A DNA stretch of 64,000 bases from contig JACKMK010000003.1 in NCBI GenBank assembly GCA_024235395.1, positions 1 to 64,000 on the forward strand. Direction: 5' to 3'. The stretch comes from Chromatiaceae bacterium. GTDB taxonomy: Bacteria > Pseudomonadota > Gammaproteobacteria > Chromatiales > Chromatiaceae. Below are positions 8,855-17,271 of this stretch, piece by piece. The first letter of the stretch is position 1. Each line of letters starts with the position of its first letter. Both the position numbers and the translations under genes were made by a program. The notes under the pieces were generated by a model. It ran no database searches, had not been told where the DNA came from, and worked only from the letters and a program-made list of their open reading frames with translations.

Positions 8855-9484
8855 TCACTCGGCGGGAGTCTCCTCTTCTTCACCCGCCTCACCAGCGCCA
8901 CCTCGCGCAGCATGAATCGAGACCACCGCCGCATCATGTTCGGCGGGATCTCCGTGGCTGAGCGCCACCAATGCGACGCCTTCCGGCATCTTCAGGTCGG
9001 TCAGGTGCAGGATATCGCCCAGGTTCAGGTTGCCGAGATCGACCTCGATGTACTCCGGAAGGTCCTTGGCCGCACAAATCACCTCGACATCGGAGATCGT
9101 ATGCGAAACCTGGCCACCGGCCTTCACTCCCGGGCAGGATGCCTCGTTGAGGAAATGCAGCGGTACGTGCATCTTGATGCGGTCGCTTTCCGCGACTCGC
9201 AGCAGGTCGACGTGCACTACGAACGGTTTGGCCGGGTGGCGCTGCAGGTCCTTCAGTACGACCCGCTGCCCTTTGCCGTCGACTTTGACGGTCAAAATGT
9301 GCGAATAGAACGCTTCATGTTCCAGATGCTGAATCAGCTCATTGTGCTTGGTGGCAAACATCTCGGGGTCCTTGCCACCGCCGTAGATGATCCCCGGTAC
9401 CAGTCCCTCGCGACGCAGGCGGCGGCTCGCACCCTTCCCCTGATCGCTGCGGGACACTGCTTCGATTTCAAAGTTCTCTTGCAT
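8855..9484 (-). CDS. rplY: 50S ribosomal protein L25 (general stress protein CTC form)
   Basis: Binds 5S rRNA in the large subunit. This is the long, two-domain CTC/TL5 form of 209 aa: an N-terminal L25 domain (about residues 5-92, including GKGASRRLRREGLVPGIIYG) and a C-terminal TL5-type beta domain (about 98-185). It ends in an acidic tail (EAGEEEETPAE). It lies 94 bp after prs in the conserved prs-rplY-pth order and ends at a strong terminator. Confidence 0.95.
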   Translation of the reverse strand: MQENFEIEAVSRSDQGKGASRRLRREGLVPGIIYGGGKDPEMFATKHNELIQHLEHEAFYSHILTVKVDGKGQRVVLKDLQRHPAKPFVVHVDLLRVAESDRIKMHVPLHFLNEASCPGVKAGGQVSHTISDVEVICAAKDLPEYIEVDLGNLNLGDILHLTDLKMPEGVALVALSHGDPAEHDAAVVSIHAARGGAGEAGEEEETPAE

Positions 9485-9578
9485 GTCTCGTCACTCGTTA
9501 AAGACACAAACAACACGTCCGCGACCCGCGACCAGGCCCATGTCGGACGCAACTCACGCGGGGAAATCCCGCCACGCC

Positions 9579-10517
9579 TCAGTCCACGAACAGTGAACTG
9601 ACCGATTCTTCATTGTTGATCCGCCGGATCGATTCCGCGAGCAGGCCCGCAATCGACAACTGACGAATCTTGCTGCACGCCGCCGCGTCTTCGCGTAGCG
9701 GAATCGTGTTCGTCACCACCAATTCATCCAGACGTGATGACTCGATATTGGTTACCGCCGGCCCCGACAGGACCGGGTGCGTACAATACGCAACCACTTT
9801 GTCCGCGCCGGCGTCCTTCAATGCACCGGCCGCCTTGCACAGGGTCCCAGCAGTATCCACGAGGTCGTCGATCAGCACGCAGGTGCGGCCCTCCACGTCC
9901 CCGATGATGTTCATCACCTGCGCCACGTTTGCACGTGGTCGGCGCTTGTCGATGATCGCCAAGTCCGCATCGTCCAGGCGCTTGGCCAGCGCCCGTGCGC
10001 GCACCACCCCCCCGACGTCCGGCGACACGACCATCAGGTCGTCGTACTTCTGCCGCCAGATGTCACCGAGCAGAATCGGTGACGCATACACGTTGTCCAC
10101 CGGGATATCGAAAAATCCCTGGATCTGATCGGCATGCAGGTCCATCGTCAAAACGCGATCTGCGCCCGCGGTGCCGATCATCTTGGCCGCGAGACGTGCC
10201 GTGATCGGCACGCGTGCCGAGCGCGGACGGCGATCCTGCCGAGCGTAACCGAAGTACGGAATCACTGCGGTGACTCTGCGCACCGACGACCAACGCAACG
10301 CGTCGATCATCACCAACAGCTCCAAGAGGTTGTCGTTGGTCGGATCGCAGGTTGGCTGTACCACGAACACGTCGCGGCCTCGCACGTTCTCCTGGATCTC
10401 GACCATGGTCTCGCCATCGCTGAACTGACCCACCGCCGCTTTGCCAAGTGGAATGTCCAGATAGGCCGCAATGTCGACCGACAATTGCGGATTGGCGTTA
10501 CCCGAAAAAACCATCAT
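9579..10517 (-). CDS. prs: ribose-phosphate pyrophosphokinase
   Basis: Makes PRPP from ribose 5-phosphate and ATP for nucleotide, histidine and tryptophan synthesis. The expected 312 aa begin MMVFSGNANPQL. The ATG at 10517 fits the family N-terminus; an upstream TTG at 10568 would add 17 unrelated residues. Key motifs are the ATP/Mg loop TMDLHADQIQGFF, KRRPRANVAQV and the PRPP-binding VLIDDLVDTAGTL. It follows the tRNA-Gln gene and the tandem repeat array on the same strand, with a leader of about 125 nt after the last repeat, so readthrough from tRNA-Gln could reach it. Confidence 0.96.
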   Translation of the reverse strand: MMVFSGNANPQLSVDIAAYLDIPLGKAAVGQFSDGETMVEIQENVRGRDVFVVQPTCDPTNDNLLELLVMIDALRWSSVRRVTAVIPYFGYARQDRRPRSARVPITARLAAKMIGTAGADRVLTMDLHADQIQGFFDIPVDNVYASPILLGDIWRQKYDDLMVVSPDVGGVVRARALAKRLDDADLAIIDKRRPRANVAQVMNIIGDVEGRTCVLIDDLVDTAGTLCKAAGALKDAGADKVVAYCTHPVLSGPAVTNIESSRLDELVVTNTIPLREDAAACSKIRQLSIAGLLAESIRRINNEESVSSLFVD

Positions 10518-10641
10518 GCCGGAGGTGGACACCTTGGGCTCCCATCGGTCGCTCGGACAGCCGTCCAATACAATTCAGTAACGGCGGCCCCATACAATCT
10601 GCTCAGCGCGAAACCTATCCATGTGCCACGCGCCTACAACG

Positions 10642-11377
10642 AACCAGCTGGTTCTCATCCTGTCGCCCGCGCTCTCGGCGCCCGGCCGCTCCGCGGCCCT
10701 CCACGATTTTTGGCTGGGGCGCCAGGATTACTCGGGCTTCGCCCTCGCCCTTCGGGCCGCCGCGACAAGCGCGACGTTCTTCGGTGCTCCGCACCTCCGT
10801 CGAACCTTGACGGTTCTCATCCTGTCGCCCGCGCTCTCGGCGCCCGGCCGCTCCGCGGCCCTCCACGATTTTTGGCTGGGGCGCCAGGATTACTCGGGCT
10901 TCGCCCTCGCCCTTCGGGCCGCCGCGACAAGCGCGACGTTCTTCGGTGCTCCGCACCTCCGTCGAACCTTGACGGTTCTCATCCTGTCGCCCGCGCTCTC
11001 GGCGCCCGGCCGCTCCGCGGCCCTCCACGATTTTTGGCTGGGGCGCCAGGATTACTCGGGCTTCGCCCTCGCCCTTCGGGCCGCCGCGACAAGCGCGACG
11101 TTCTTCGGTGCTCCGCACCTCCGTCGAACCTTGACGGTTCTCATCCTGTCGCCCGCGCTCTCGGCGCCCGGCCGCTCCGCGGCCCTCCACGATTTTTGGC
11201 TGGGGCGCCAGGATTACTCGGGCTTCGCCCTCGCCCTTCGGGCCGCCGCGACAAGCGCGACGTTCTTCGGTGCTCCGCACCTCCGTCGAACCTTGACGGT
11301 TCTCATCCTGTCGCCCGCACTCTCGGCGCCCGGCCGCTCCGCGGCCCTCCACGATTTTTGGCTGGGGCGCCAGGATT
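10642..11377 (-). repeat. 162-bp tandem repeat array carrying the tRNA-Gln 3' end (rtT-like)
   Basis: Units lie at 10651-10812, 10813-10974, 10975-11136 and 11137-11298, with a partial fifth at 11299-11377 that merges into tRNA-Gln. The period is exactly 162 bp and the units look identical except a G-to-A change in the fifth. Each unit has 60 bp found directly 3' of the tRNA, 19 bp equal to the last 19 nt of tRNA-Gln with CCA (first copy 10711-10729, original 11359-11377), and 83 bp not found in the tRNA. Unit joins form GAACC/GGTTC hairpins; the outer edge has a variant of this hairpin at 10643-10655. Read in the tRNA direction the unit folds into many small hairpins. The architecture is the same as the E. 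coli tyrT repeats (178-bp units with 19 bp of tRNA-Tyr; rtT RNA). Whether it yields a stable RNA is inference. Confidence 0.9.
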
Positions 11378-11433
11378 CGAACCTGGGATGCCGGAGTCAA
11401 AGTCCGGTGCCTTAACCGCTTGGCTACGCCCCA
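11359..11433 (-). tRNA. tRNA-Gln (TTG)
   Basis: Read on the minus strand: acceptor stem TGGGGCG, D-arm with AAGCGGTTAAGG, anticodon loop ACTTTGA with anticodon TTG, T-arm GGTTCGAATCC and encoded CCA at 11359-11361; 75 nt. The location upstream of prs is the classical gammaproteobacterial position. Its last 19 nt are duplicated in every unit of the adjoining repeat array. Confidence 0.96.
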
Positions 11434-12123
11434 AAAGTCTCGGCAATCCACGACCGATCGCCTTGCCGACGGCCATCGCCGGGACCATACCCCGTGCCGT
11501 CCCCGGCGTCGCCCCCCGCTGCAGCCTTTTGACAGACCAAACTCAGGACGAAAAGGCGGTGAATTTCGAAGCGCGGGATAGTACCACAAACTGGGCAATG
11601 GTCCACGCCACGGCGGTCGGACCCCGGGGCGCCGGAGGATTGTCGATCCATCTATCCGTTCGGCGGGCACCGGCGTTGGCGCCACCCTACCCCGCTTGTG
11701 GCGCCCCCTGCCCGGAAAGAGGCGAAGCCGAATCCTCAACACGGGCCGCGAGGCACGCCCGTACCAAGACGCACCCGACCGAGAACCGCGGAAGCCTTGA
11801 TCGATGCACCGCCGGACCTCCAGGTGTCGACCGCTCATGTGCCGAGCCGCAGACCAGACCGTCAGGGCGCCTGGTCTTGCGAAGGTCTCTGATTCACCTG
11901 GCGACTGCCAGGCGACTCTGTCCGACATCATGAGACGCGACAAAGAAAGGCGGTCTATGCGAATCACCGGTACCCTTCAACCACGCGCCAGGGTACCCTG
12001 CGTGTCGTATTCCAGAGAAAATCGGCACGATCAGCTCTCGCATCCAGCACCCAGTCAACCCAACCCTCGCGGGCGATCTTTTCGCGCAGGCGAATCACGC
12101 CGCACGTTCCGAACGGATTCCCG
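11434..12123. other. 690-bp noncoding stretch between tRNA-Gln and the deacetylase operon
   Basis: No convincing gene is visible. It must hold the tRNA-Gln promoter (minus strand) and the promoter of the plus-strand operon beginning at 12124, but I cannot assign either with confidence. Two small inverted repeats are present: GGCGCCAC/GTGGCGCC at 11678-11705, and CCTGGC/GCCAGG at 11897-11912. It may be the scar of the insertion that separated ispE from tRNA-Gln. Confidence 0.5.
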
Positions 12124-13083
12124 ATGAATGTATTCTTTACTGTAGATGTGGAAGTCTGGTGCGACGGCTGGAACGATCTGGATAGCCGCTTCCCCGAAGC
12201 CTTCCAACGCTACATCTACGGTCCCACCAGCAAGGGGCGATACGGCCTCCCGCATATTGTTGACGTGCTCAACCAACACGGCTTGAACGGGGTCTTTTTT
12301 GTGGAGCCGCTGTTCGCCAGCCGATTCGGCATTCAGCCGCTGCAAGAGATAGTTGGGCTGTTGAACGACGCCGGGCAGGAGATTCAGCTCCACATGCACA
12401 CCGAGTGGGTCGACGAATCGAGGCAGCCGCTTCTGCAGGATACCTCGAAGAAGCGCCAACACATGCGTTACTTCACCCGCGACGAACAGACCACGCTGGT
12501 GGGACACGGCCTGAGATTGCTCGACGAAGCGGGCGCTGCCGAAACGAACGCATTTCGGGCCGGTAGCTTCGCGTTCAATGCAGACACACTCGTCGCGTTG
12601 GCCAACAACAACGTTTCGTTCGATTCCAGCTACAACGCCAGCATGTTCGGACCGGACAGCGGCGTACTCCCGGGTACGACACTGTTGAATCCGACCGAAT
12701 GCGACGGCGTGTTCGAGTATCCGATGACGGTTTTCGATGACGGCACGGGTTCCTTGCGACACGCGCAGGTGGGAGCCTGCTCCTACGGCGAGATGGTCGG
12801 GCTGTTGCGCCAAGCTTTGGATGCGGGACTGGATTCGTTCGTGATTCTTTTTCACAATTTCGAACTGCTCAATCAGGCCAAACAAAGAAAGGATGACGTC
12901 GTGGTACGGCGGTTCCACAAACTGTGCGCTTTTCTAGACAGGCATCGGGATGTCTTCGACACCCGGGGATTCAAGGGCCTGACCCCGGTAACCAGCGCTG
13001 CTCAGGGCAAGCCGCTGTCGTCGCCGATCTGGAAGACAGGCATCCGAATGGCCGAACAGATCTATCGCCGACGCTTCTCATGA
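12124..13083 (+). CDS. polysaccharide deacetylase family protein
   Basis: 319 aa, NodB/PF01522-like. The N-terminus FFTVDVEVW contains the conserved Asp pair region of the metal-dependent deacetylase fold. HMHTEW (about 90-95) supplies the His ligands, FRAGSFAFN is the next conserved block, and a late ILFHNFELL block contributes the catalytic His. Such enzymes remove N- or O-acetyl groups from extracellular polysaccharide or precursors. No signal peptide is visible. Its stop overlaps the start of the next gene (ATGA), the first of two such overlaps, so the three genes form one translationally coupled operon. The operon interrupts the usual ispE to tRNA-Gln linkage and appears more AT-rich than its surroundings, suggesting acquisition. 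Confidence 0.8.
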   Translation: MNVFFTVDVEVWCDGWNDLDSRFPEAFQRYIYGPTSKGRYGLPHIVDVLNQHGLNGVFFVEPLFASRFGIQPLQEIVGLLNDAGQEIQLHMHTEWVDESRQPLLQDTSKKRQHMRYFTRDEQTTLVGHGLRLLDEAGAAETNAFRAGSFAFNADTLVALANNNVSFDSSYNASMFGPDSGVLPGTTLLNPTECDGVFEYPMTVFDDGTGSLRHAQVGACSYGEMVGLLRQALDAGLDSFVILFHNFELLNQAKQRKDDVVVRRFHKLCAFLDRHRDVFDTRGFKGLTPVTSAAQGKPLSSPIWKTGIRMAEQIYRRRFS

Positions 13084-14018
13084 GATACCTTTCCGTTCGA
13101 AACGAGACGCTCAAGTTCTCGCTTAGCGACCTGACCCTTTTCAGGGTGACACTGCCGTTGCAGGCGTGGGCAAACCCGCTTGCACCGGGCCAGACACCCG
13201 TGGATGCGCCACAACCTCCGGACGAACCATTGGCCGAGGGGAGCCGGGGTTTCATGGTTCGCGGGCTGCAGATAAATGACACCCTGCCGGCGATCAGCGT
13301 GACGGATTCCTACGTTGTGTACACCGTCAAGCAATACCGACATTGTTACATCGACCTTCAGCAGTCTTTTGACGACTATCTCGCGAAGTTTTCGTCGAAG
13401 ACGCGATCTACGCTGAAAAGGAAAGTAAAGAAATTCGAGACCCACAGCGGCGGCAGGATCTCGTGGAAGATGTTCGCTACGCCGGCCGACATGAGCGAAT
13501 TCTTTGCGCTCGCCCGCAAGGTTTCGGAAAAGACCTACCAGGAACGCCTGCTGGATGCAGGAATCCCTGACTCCGATTCGTTCAGGAGGGAGGCAGAAGA
13601 GCTTGCCGGAAAGGACCAGCTCAGAGCCTACATCTTGTTCGACGGAGATAGGCCGGTTTCCTACCTGTATTGCCCCGTTGAAGACGACGCCGTGATTTAT
13701 GCCTATCTCGGCTACGATCCGGACTACAGCCACTTGTCGGTCGGTACCGTACTGCAGTGGCTGGCAACCGAACAGTTGCTGGGGGAAGGAAAATTTCGTT
13801 ATTTCGATTTCACCGAAGGCGAATCGGCACACAAGCTCTTGTTTTCAACCGACCAGCGACTCTGTGCCAATGTCATCTTCCTGCGAAGGACCTTTGCGAA
13901 TAGCCTGCTCATTCATGCACACCACACCATGGACAATCTGTCGCGCATCGCGGGCAACACTCTGGAACGTCTGGGAGTAAAGGCGAAGATCAAGCGCTTG
14001 CTGCGCTCCAGGGCATGA
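13080..14018 (+). CDS. FemAB/CelD-type GNAT acyltransferase
   Basis: 312 aa. The start ATG at 13080 overlaps the upstream stop by 4 nt; a longer reading from 12924 would overlap the deacetylase by 160 bp and is rejected. Family features are FSSKTRSTLKRKVKKFE (about 104-120), typical of BioF2/Acetyltransf_6 proteins, followed by LRAYILFDGDRPVSYLYC and FRYFDFTEGES near the C-terminus. These proteins transfer acyl or aminoacyl groups in exopolysaccharide or envelope assembly. It sits between the deacetylase and a second acetyltransferase with ATGA overlaps on both sides, implying a joint role in modifying a surface glycan. The substrate is unknown. Confidence 0.72.
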   Translation: MRYLSVRNETLKFSLSDLTLFRVTLPLQAWANPLAPGQTPVDAPQPPDEPLAEGSRGFMVRGLQINDTLPAISVTDSYVVYTVKQYRHCYIDLQQSFDDYLAKFSSKTRSTLKRKVKKFETHSGGRISWKMFATPADMSEFFALARKVSEKTYQERLLDAGIPDSDSFRREAEELAGKDQLRAYILFDGDRPVSYLYCPVEDDAVIYAYLGYDPDYSHLSVGTVLQWLATEQLLGEGKFRYFDFTEGESAHKLLFSTDQRLCANVIFLRRTFANSLLIHAHHTMDNLSRIAGNTLERLGVKAKIKRLLRSRA

Positions 14019-14593
14019 CCATCAAACAGGTGACGCAGACCGCGCTGAAAGGCATCCTGGACTTCGTTTCGGGAGGATACGCCCCCTACTTCATCTATGC
14101 ATTTGAGGCGAACCGCAAAGCGCGCGTGACGTCGCCATCGAACGCTGCGCAGTTTGAGATCAGAACTGTCGGACAAACTGACGTCGAATCCGCCGAACAT
14201 CCCAAGATCCGGGAACAGGCGTGGTATGCCGGGCCTGGTTCGCGCCTCTATGGATGCTATGAGGGTGACCAGCTCGTGGGCCTGTGTGCCTATTGGTATG
14301 GCGAACGTTACCGGCAACGCAACTTCTGGCCACTGCGCGAATCCGAGGCGAAGTTGGTCCAGGTGATAACAGTGCCTGAAGTGCGCGGCCGAGGCGTAGC
14401 GTCACAACTCATCGCACGTTCCGCGGTGGACATGCTGAATGACGGATTCAGCCGACTGTATGCACGTATCTGGCATTCCAATCGCCCATCGATAAAGGCA
14501 TTCGAGAAAGCCAACTGGGGCCGCATCGCCCTGGTTGTTGAGATGAATCCGTTGCGCCGCAAACAGCCGCTCAAAGTACGCATCCCCCTCTAA
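14015..14593 (+). CDS. GNAT family N-acetyltransferase
   Basis: 192 aa. The acetyl-CoA-binding motif A is visible as VITVPEVRGRGVASQLIARS (about 111-130), followed by RIWHSNRPSIKAFEKANW, the motif B region of GNAT enzymes. The start overlaps the previous stop (ATGA). It is the last gene of the deacetylase/FemAB-like/GNAT operon and converges on ispE. It probably acetylates an amino sugar or related precursor for the product of that operon; this is inference from context. Confidence 0.78.
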   Translation: MTIKQVTQTALKGILDFVSGGYAPYFIYAFEANRKARVTSPSNAAQFEIRTVGQTDVESAEHPKIREQAWYAGPGSRLYGCYEGDQLVGLCAYWYGERYRQRNFWPLRESEAKLVQVITVPEVRGRGVASQLIARSAVDMLNDGFSRLYARIWHSNRPSIKAFEKANWGRIALVVEMNPLRRKQPLKVRIPL

Positions 14594-14677
14594 ACGGCCA
14601 ACTACTGTTCGAGGCCACATCAGAACGGGGATTCGTTAAGGAAGCAGGCGCGGGGCCGCAACGACCCAGCGTGCATT

Positions 14678-15526
14678 TCATGCCGACCGGGCGACAGCGT
14701 CGAGCAACGGTGAGCGGTTCATCCCCTGCACGACGAACCCCGGCACTCCCGGCGGCAACTCCCGAAGCAGTCGCTCCGCCTCCTTGCGGTCGGCGCATTC
14801 CGCGAACAATCCGGCACCGGTACCGGTCAGCCTTGCCCCTGCCCGCTCCGTCAACCAGTCGAAGCATTGAGCAACCAACGGATAACGTGTCTTGACCACC
14901 GCCAAACAGTCATTCCCTGTCACACCCGAGAGAAATTCATCTCGCGTGATCTTGGGAGAATTCCTTTGCAGATCGGGATCCCGAAAGACCGCAGCCGTGT
15001 CCACATGTACGGGCGGCGTAAGCAACAGGTAGATCGACTCGGACGGTGCAATGTCGCTCAACTGTTCGCCGACGCCCTCCGCCCAGGCGGCCCGACCGTG
15101 AACGAAGACCGGCACATCCGCACCAAGCTGGAGGCCGAGCCGCATCAACTCCGCCTCGTCCAGACCGCACCCCCACAACCGGTTCAACGCGACCAGGGTC
15201 GTCGCGGCATCCGAGCTGCCGCCTCCCAGGCCGCCGCCCATCGGAATCCGCTTTTCGATGCGTATCGAAACGCCCTTGTCGACCCCACAGACCTGTTGCA
15301 GCAGTCGCGCTGCGCGTACGGTGAGGTCGTCGTCCGCCGGGACACCCAATACCGGGCTGACCCGCTCCACCTGCCCATCGGAGCGCGCTTCGAACGTCAA
15401 ACGATCCTGCAGATCGATGAACTGGAAAACGGTCTGCAACAGATGATAGCCATCGTCCCGCCGACCGACGATACGCAGCATCAGGTTGAGTTTGGCCGGT
15501 GCCGGCCAACTGCCCCCGCGGGTCAT
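14678..15526 (-). CDS. ispE: 4-diphosphocytidyl-2-C-methyl-D-erythritol kinase
   Basis: Fourth committed enzyme of the MEP isoprenoid pathway, an ATP-dependent GHMP kinase; 282 aa. N-terminal WPAPAKLNLMLRIVGRRDDG and the ATP-binding glycine loop PMGGGLGGGSSDAAT (about residues 92-106) are diagnostic. A C-terminal LTGTGAGLFAEC block matches the GHMP C-domain. Its start codon overlaps the stop of the upstream TPR gene by 4 nt, so the two are coupled. In many gammaproteobacteria lolB precedes ispE and tRNA-Gln/prs follow; here lolB is missing and a 3-gene insertion separates ispE from tRNA-Gln. Confidence 0.95.
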   Translation of the reverse strand: MTRGGSWPAPAKLNLMLRIVGRRDDGYHLLQTVFQFIDLQDRLTFEARSDGQVERVSPVLGVPADDDLTVRAARLLQQVCGVDKGVSIRIEKRIPMGGGLGGGSSDAATTLVALNRLWGCGLDEAELMRLGLQLGADVPVFVHGRAAWAEGVGEQLSDIAPSESIYLLLTPPVHVDTAAVFRDPDLQRNSPKITRDEFLSGVTGNDCLAVVKTRYPLVAQCFDWLTERAGARLTGTGAGLFAECADRKEAERLLRELPPGVPGFVVQGMNRSPLLDAVARSA

Positions 15527-17271
15527 TCCGGGTTGACCTTGAGCCTCTCCATCACCGCGCGGATCTTTTCACTGTCGGGTTTGTGGACCAGGGCGTCGCG
15601 CCAGACTTCGTGGGCATTGTCGTGTTCGCCGCGGATCCACAGTACCTCACCGAGGTGGGCTGCTATCTCGTCGTCCTGGTTGAGCTGCAAGGCACGACGC
15701 AGATAGATCGAGGCTTGTGCAAGGTCACCCTGCCGGTAGAGCACCCAGCCCATGCTGTCGAGGATCGCTGCGCTGTCCGGCCGCAACTTCAGAGCCCGCG
15801 CGATATAGGCGAACGCCTCGTCAAGCCGCTCGTTACGATCAGCCAGGGTGTATCCGAGCGCGTTCAACGCGTCCGCATGGTCAGGGTCTTCCTCCAGCAG
15901 GTGCTTCAGATCCCGCTCCATCCATTCGAAATTGCCCAGCTCGATCACGAACAGCGCGCGGTTGTACAGCAGGTCCGGATTACTCGGAAACGCGGTCAGC
16001 GCGGTCTCATAGAGTGCGAGTGCCTCGTCGCGATCGCCGTGCTTCTGCACCAGTTGCGTCTCTGCGATGTACAGATCGGCGGCACGCCCCGGGTTCGCGA
16101 TCCGTGCCTGCTGCAGTTTCTCGCGGGCCTGCTCGAGCCGTCCGGTACGCGCCAGGATCTGCGCGGACCGCATGACCGCGTCGACCTTGAGCTCACCCCC
16201 GGTCACGCTGCCGAACAAACCGACGGCCAGATCGTCGTTGCCGTTGCGCTCCTCGATCTGCGCCAGGTAGTAACTCGCCTCGTCGCGTCGATCGGCCTGA
16301 CCGCGCAGTGTCTGCCACAACGGCCGCGCTTCGTCCCACCGCTCCTGCTGGGTCGCCAGCATCGCATAGCCGAAGGTCACCTCGTCGTCGTCCGGCTGCA
16401 GTTCGTGGAGTGACCTGAACTGCGCGAGCGCGCCCGGGTAATCGGAGGCGTCCACCAGCATGCGGGCGTAGGTCGTGCGCAACAACACACTCTTGGGATA
16501 TTCGCGGACACTCTTGCTGAGCAGCGCCAGGGCCTCGTCGCGCCGGTTCTGCGCCACCAACACCCGCGACAGCAGGATGCGCGGCTGCTCCCAGTCCGCC
16601 TTGCGCTTGATCACGTCGACGAGGCCCGTTTCGGCCTCGGCGAAGCGACGGTGGGCGGCCTGCAAGACAGCCACCGCATACAATGACCGCACGTCGTCGG
16701 CGTGCCGTTCGTGCAGATCCTGGAGCAGCTGTTCGGCACCGGCGCGGTCCACCTCGACGCTGAGCGCCCCGGCGGCATGCAGGTAGCCATCGACCCCCCG
16801 CGCATCGGCAATCCGGATCAGCGCGTCGAGCTGCTCGCCCGCCAGGTCCGGTTGCTTGTTGCGCAGGAACAAAACGGCCGCAAGCTGCCGGGCGGTGATG
16901 TCGTTGGGCGCCAGCTCGACCCAGCGGCGTGCCGCCGCCAGGCCCGACTGGTAATCCTTGAGGTGCAGTGCGATCCGGGTGGCACGTTCCGCCGCATAGG
17001 CATCGCGCGCCAGGATCGCCGCATGCTGATAGTGGGTCTGCGCAAGGCGCAACTCACCGCGGTGGGCCCCGATCTCACCAACCAGGTAGCTGTAGATCAG
17101 ATCCTCGTCGAGTTCGCGTTTGACCGGTTCGGGTTCCGGAAAAGGCAATACCGGCGCCGCTTTCGCGTCGGTTTTGGTTTCAGCCGGTGCGCTCGTCGCC
17201 TGCTTGATCGTCTGGCATCCCTGGGTGGCAAGCAGCGACACCAACCCGAGGCACAAAAGTAGCGTTTTCAC
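15523..17271 (-). CDS. TPR-repeat lipoprotein
   Basis: 582 aa from the GTG at 17271. This start gives a clean lipoprotein signal, MKTLLLCLGLVSLLATQGC with the lipobox Cys at residue 19; an upstream start at 17361 would bury it. The rest is a long array of tetratricopeptide helices with low-complexity Ala/Leu/Arg composition, for example ALNALGYTLADRNERLDEAF and SAAILDSMGWVLYRQGDLAQ near the C-terminus. Such proteins scaffold envelope complexes. It is divergent from hemA and coupled to ispE. Homologous TPR genes occupy this site in related Chromatiales, often beside lolB, which is not here. Precise function unknown. Confidence 0.85.
   Translation of the reverse strand: MKTLLLCLGLVSLLATQGCQTIKQATSAPAETKTDAKAAPVLPFPEPEPVKRELDEDLIYSYLVGEIGAHRGELRLAQTHYQHAAILARDAYAAERATRIALHLKDYQSGLAAARRWVELAPNDITARQLAAVLFLRNKQPDLAGEQLDALIRIADARGVDGYLHAAGALSVEVDRAGAEQLLQDLHERHADDVRSLYAVAVLQAAHRRFAEAETGLVDVIKRKADWEQPRILLSRVLVAQNRRDEALALLSKSVREYPKSVLLRTTYARMLVDASDYPGALAQFRSLHELQPDDDEVTFGYAMLATQQERWDEARPLWQTLRGQADRRDEASYYLAQIEERNGNDDLAVGLFGSVTGGELKVDAVMRSAQILARTGRLEQAREKLQQARIANPGRAADLYIAETQLVQKHGDRDEALALYETALTAFPSNPDLLYNRALFVIELGNFEWMERDLKHLLEEDPDHADALNALGYTLADRNERLDEAFAYIARALKLRPDSAAILDSMGWVLYRQGDLAQASIYLRRALQLNQDDEIAAHLGEVLWIRGEHDNAHEVWRDALVHKPDSEKIRAVMERLKVNPE

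Noticed and set aside
10642..11377. CRISPR array
   Set aside because: Units are identical over the full 162 bp with no variable spacers and no cas genes nearby.
11577..11582. TACTAT as -10 box for tRNA-Gln
   Set aside because: It is about 145 bp from the tRNA and has no -35 at proper spacing.
11678..11705. Inverted repeat GGCGCCAC/GTGGCGCC as insertion-sequence end
   Set aside because: Single, short, no transposase and no target-site duplication visible.
10134..11967. Long open frames on both strands through the repeat array (about 599 and 450 codons)
   Set aside because: They exist because the 162-bp unit is a multiple of three and GC-rich; they cover prs and tRNA-Gln and have no family features.
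13080..13083. Earlier start at 12924 for the FemAB/CelD-like gene
   Set aside because: It would overlap the deacetylase by 160 bp; the ATGA overlap start is far more likely.
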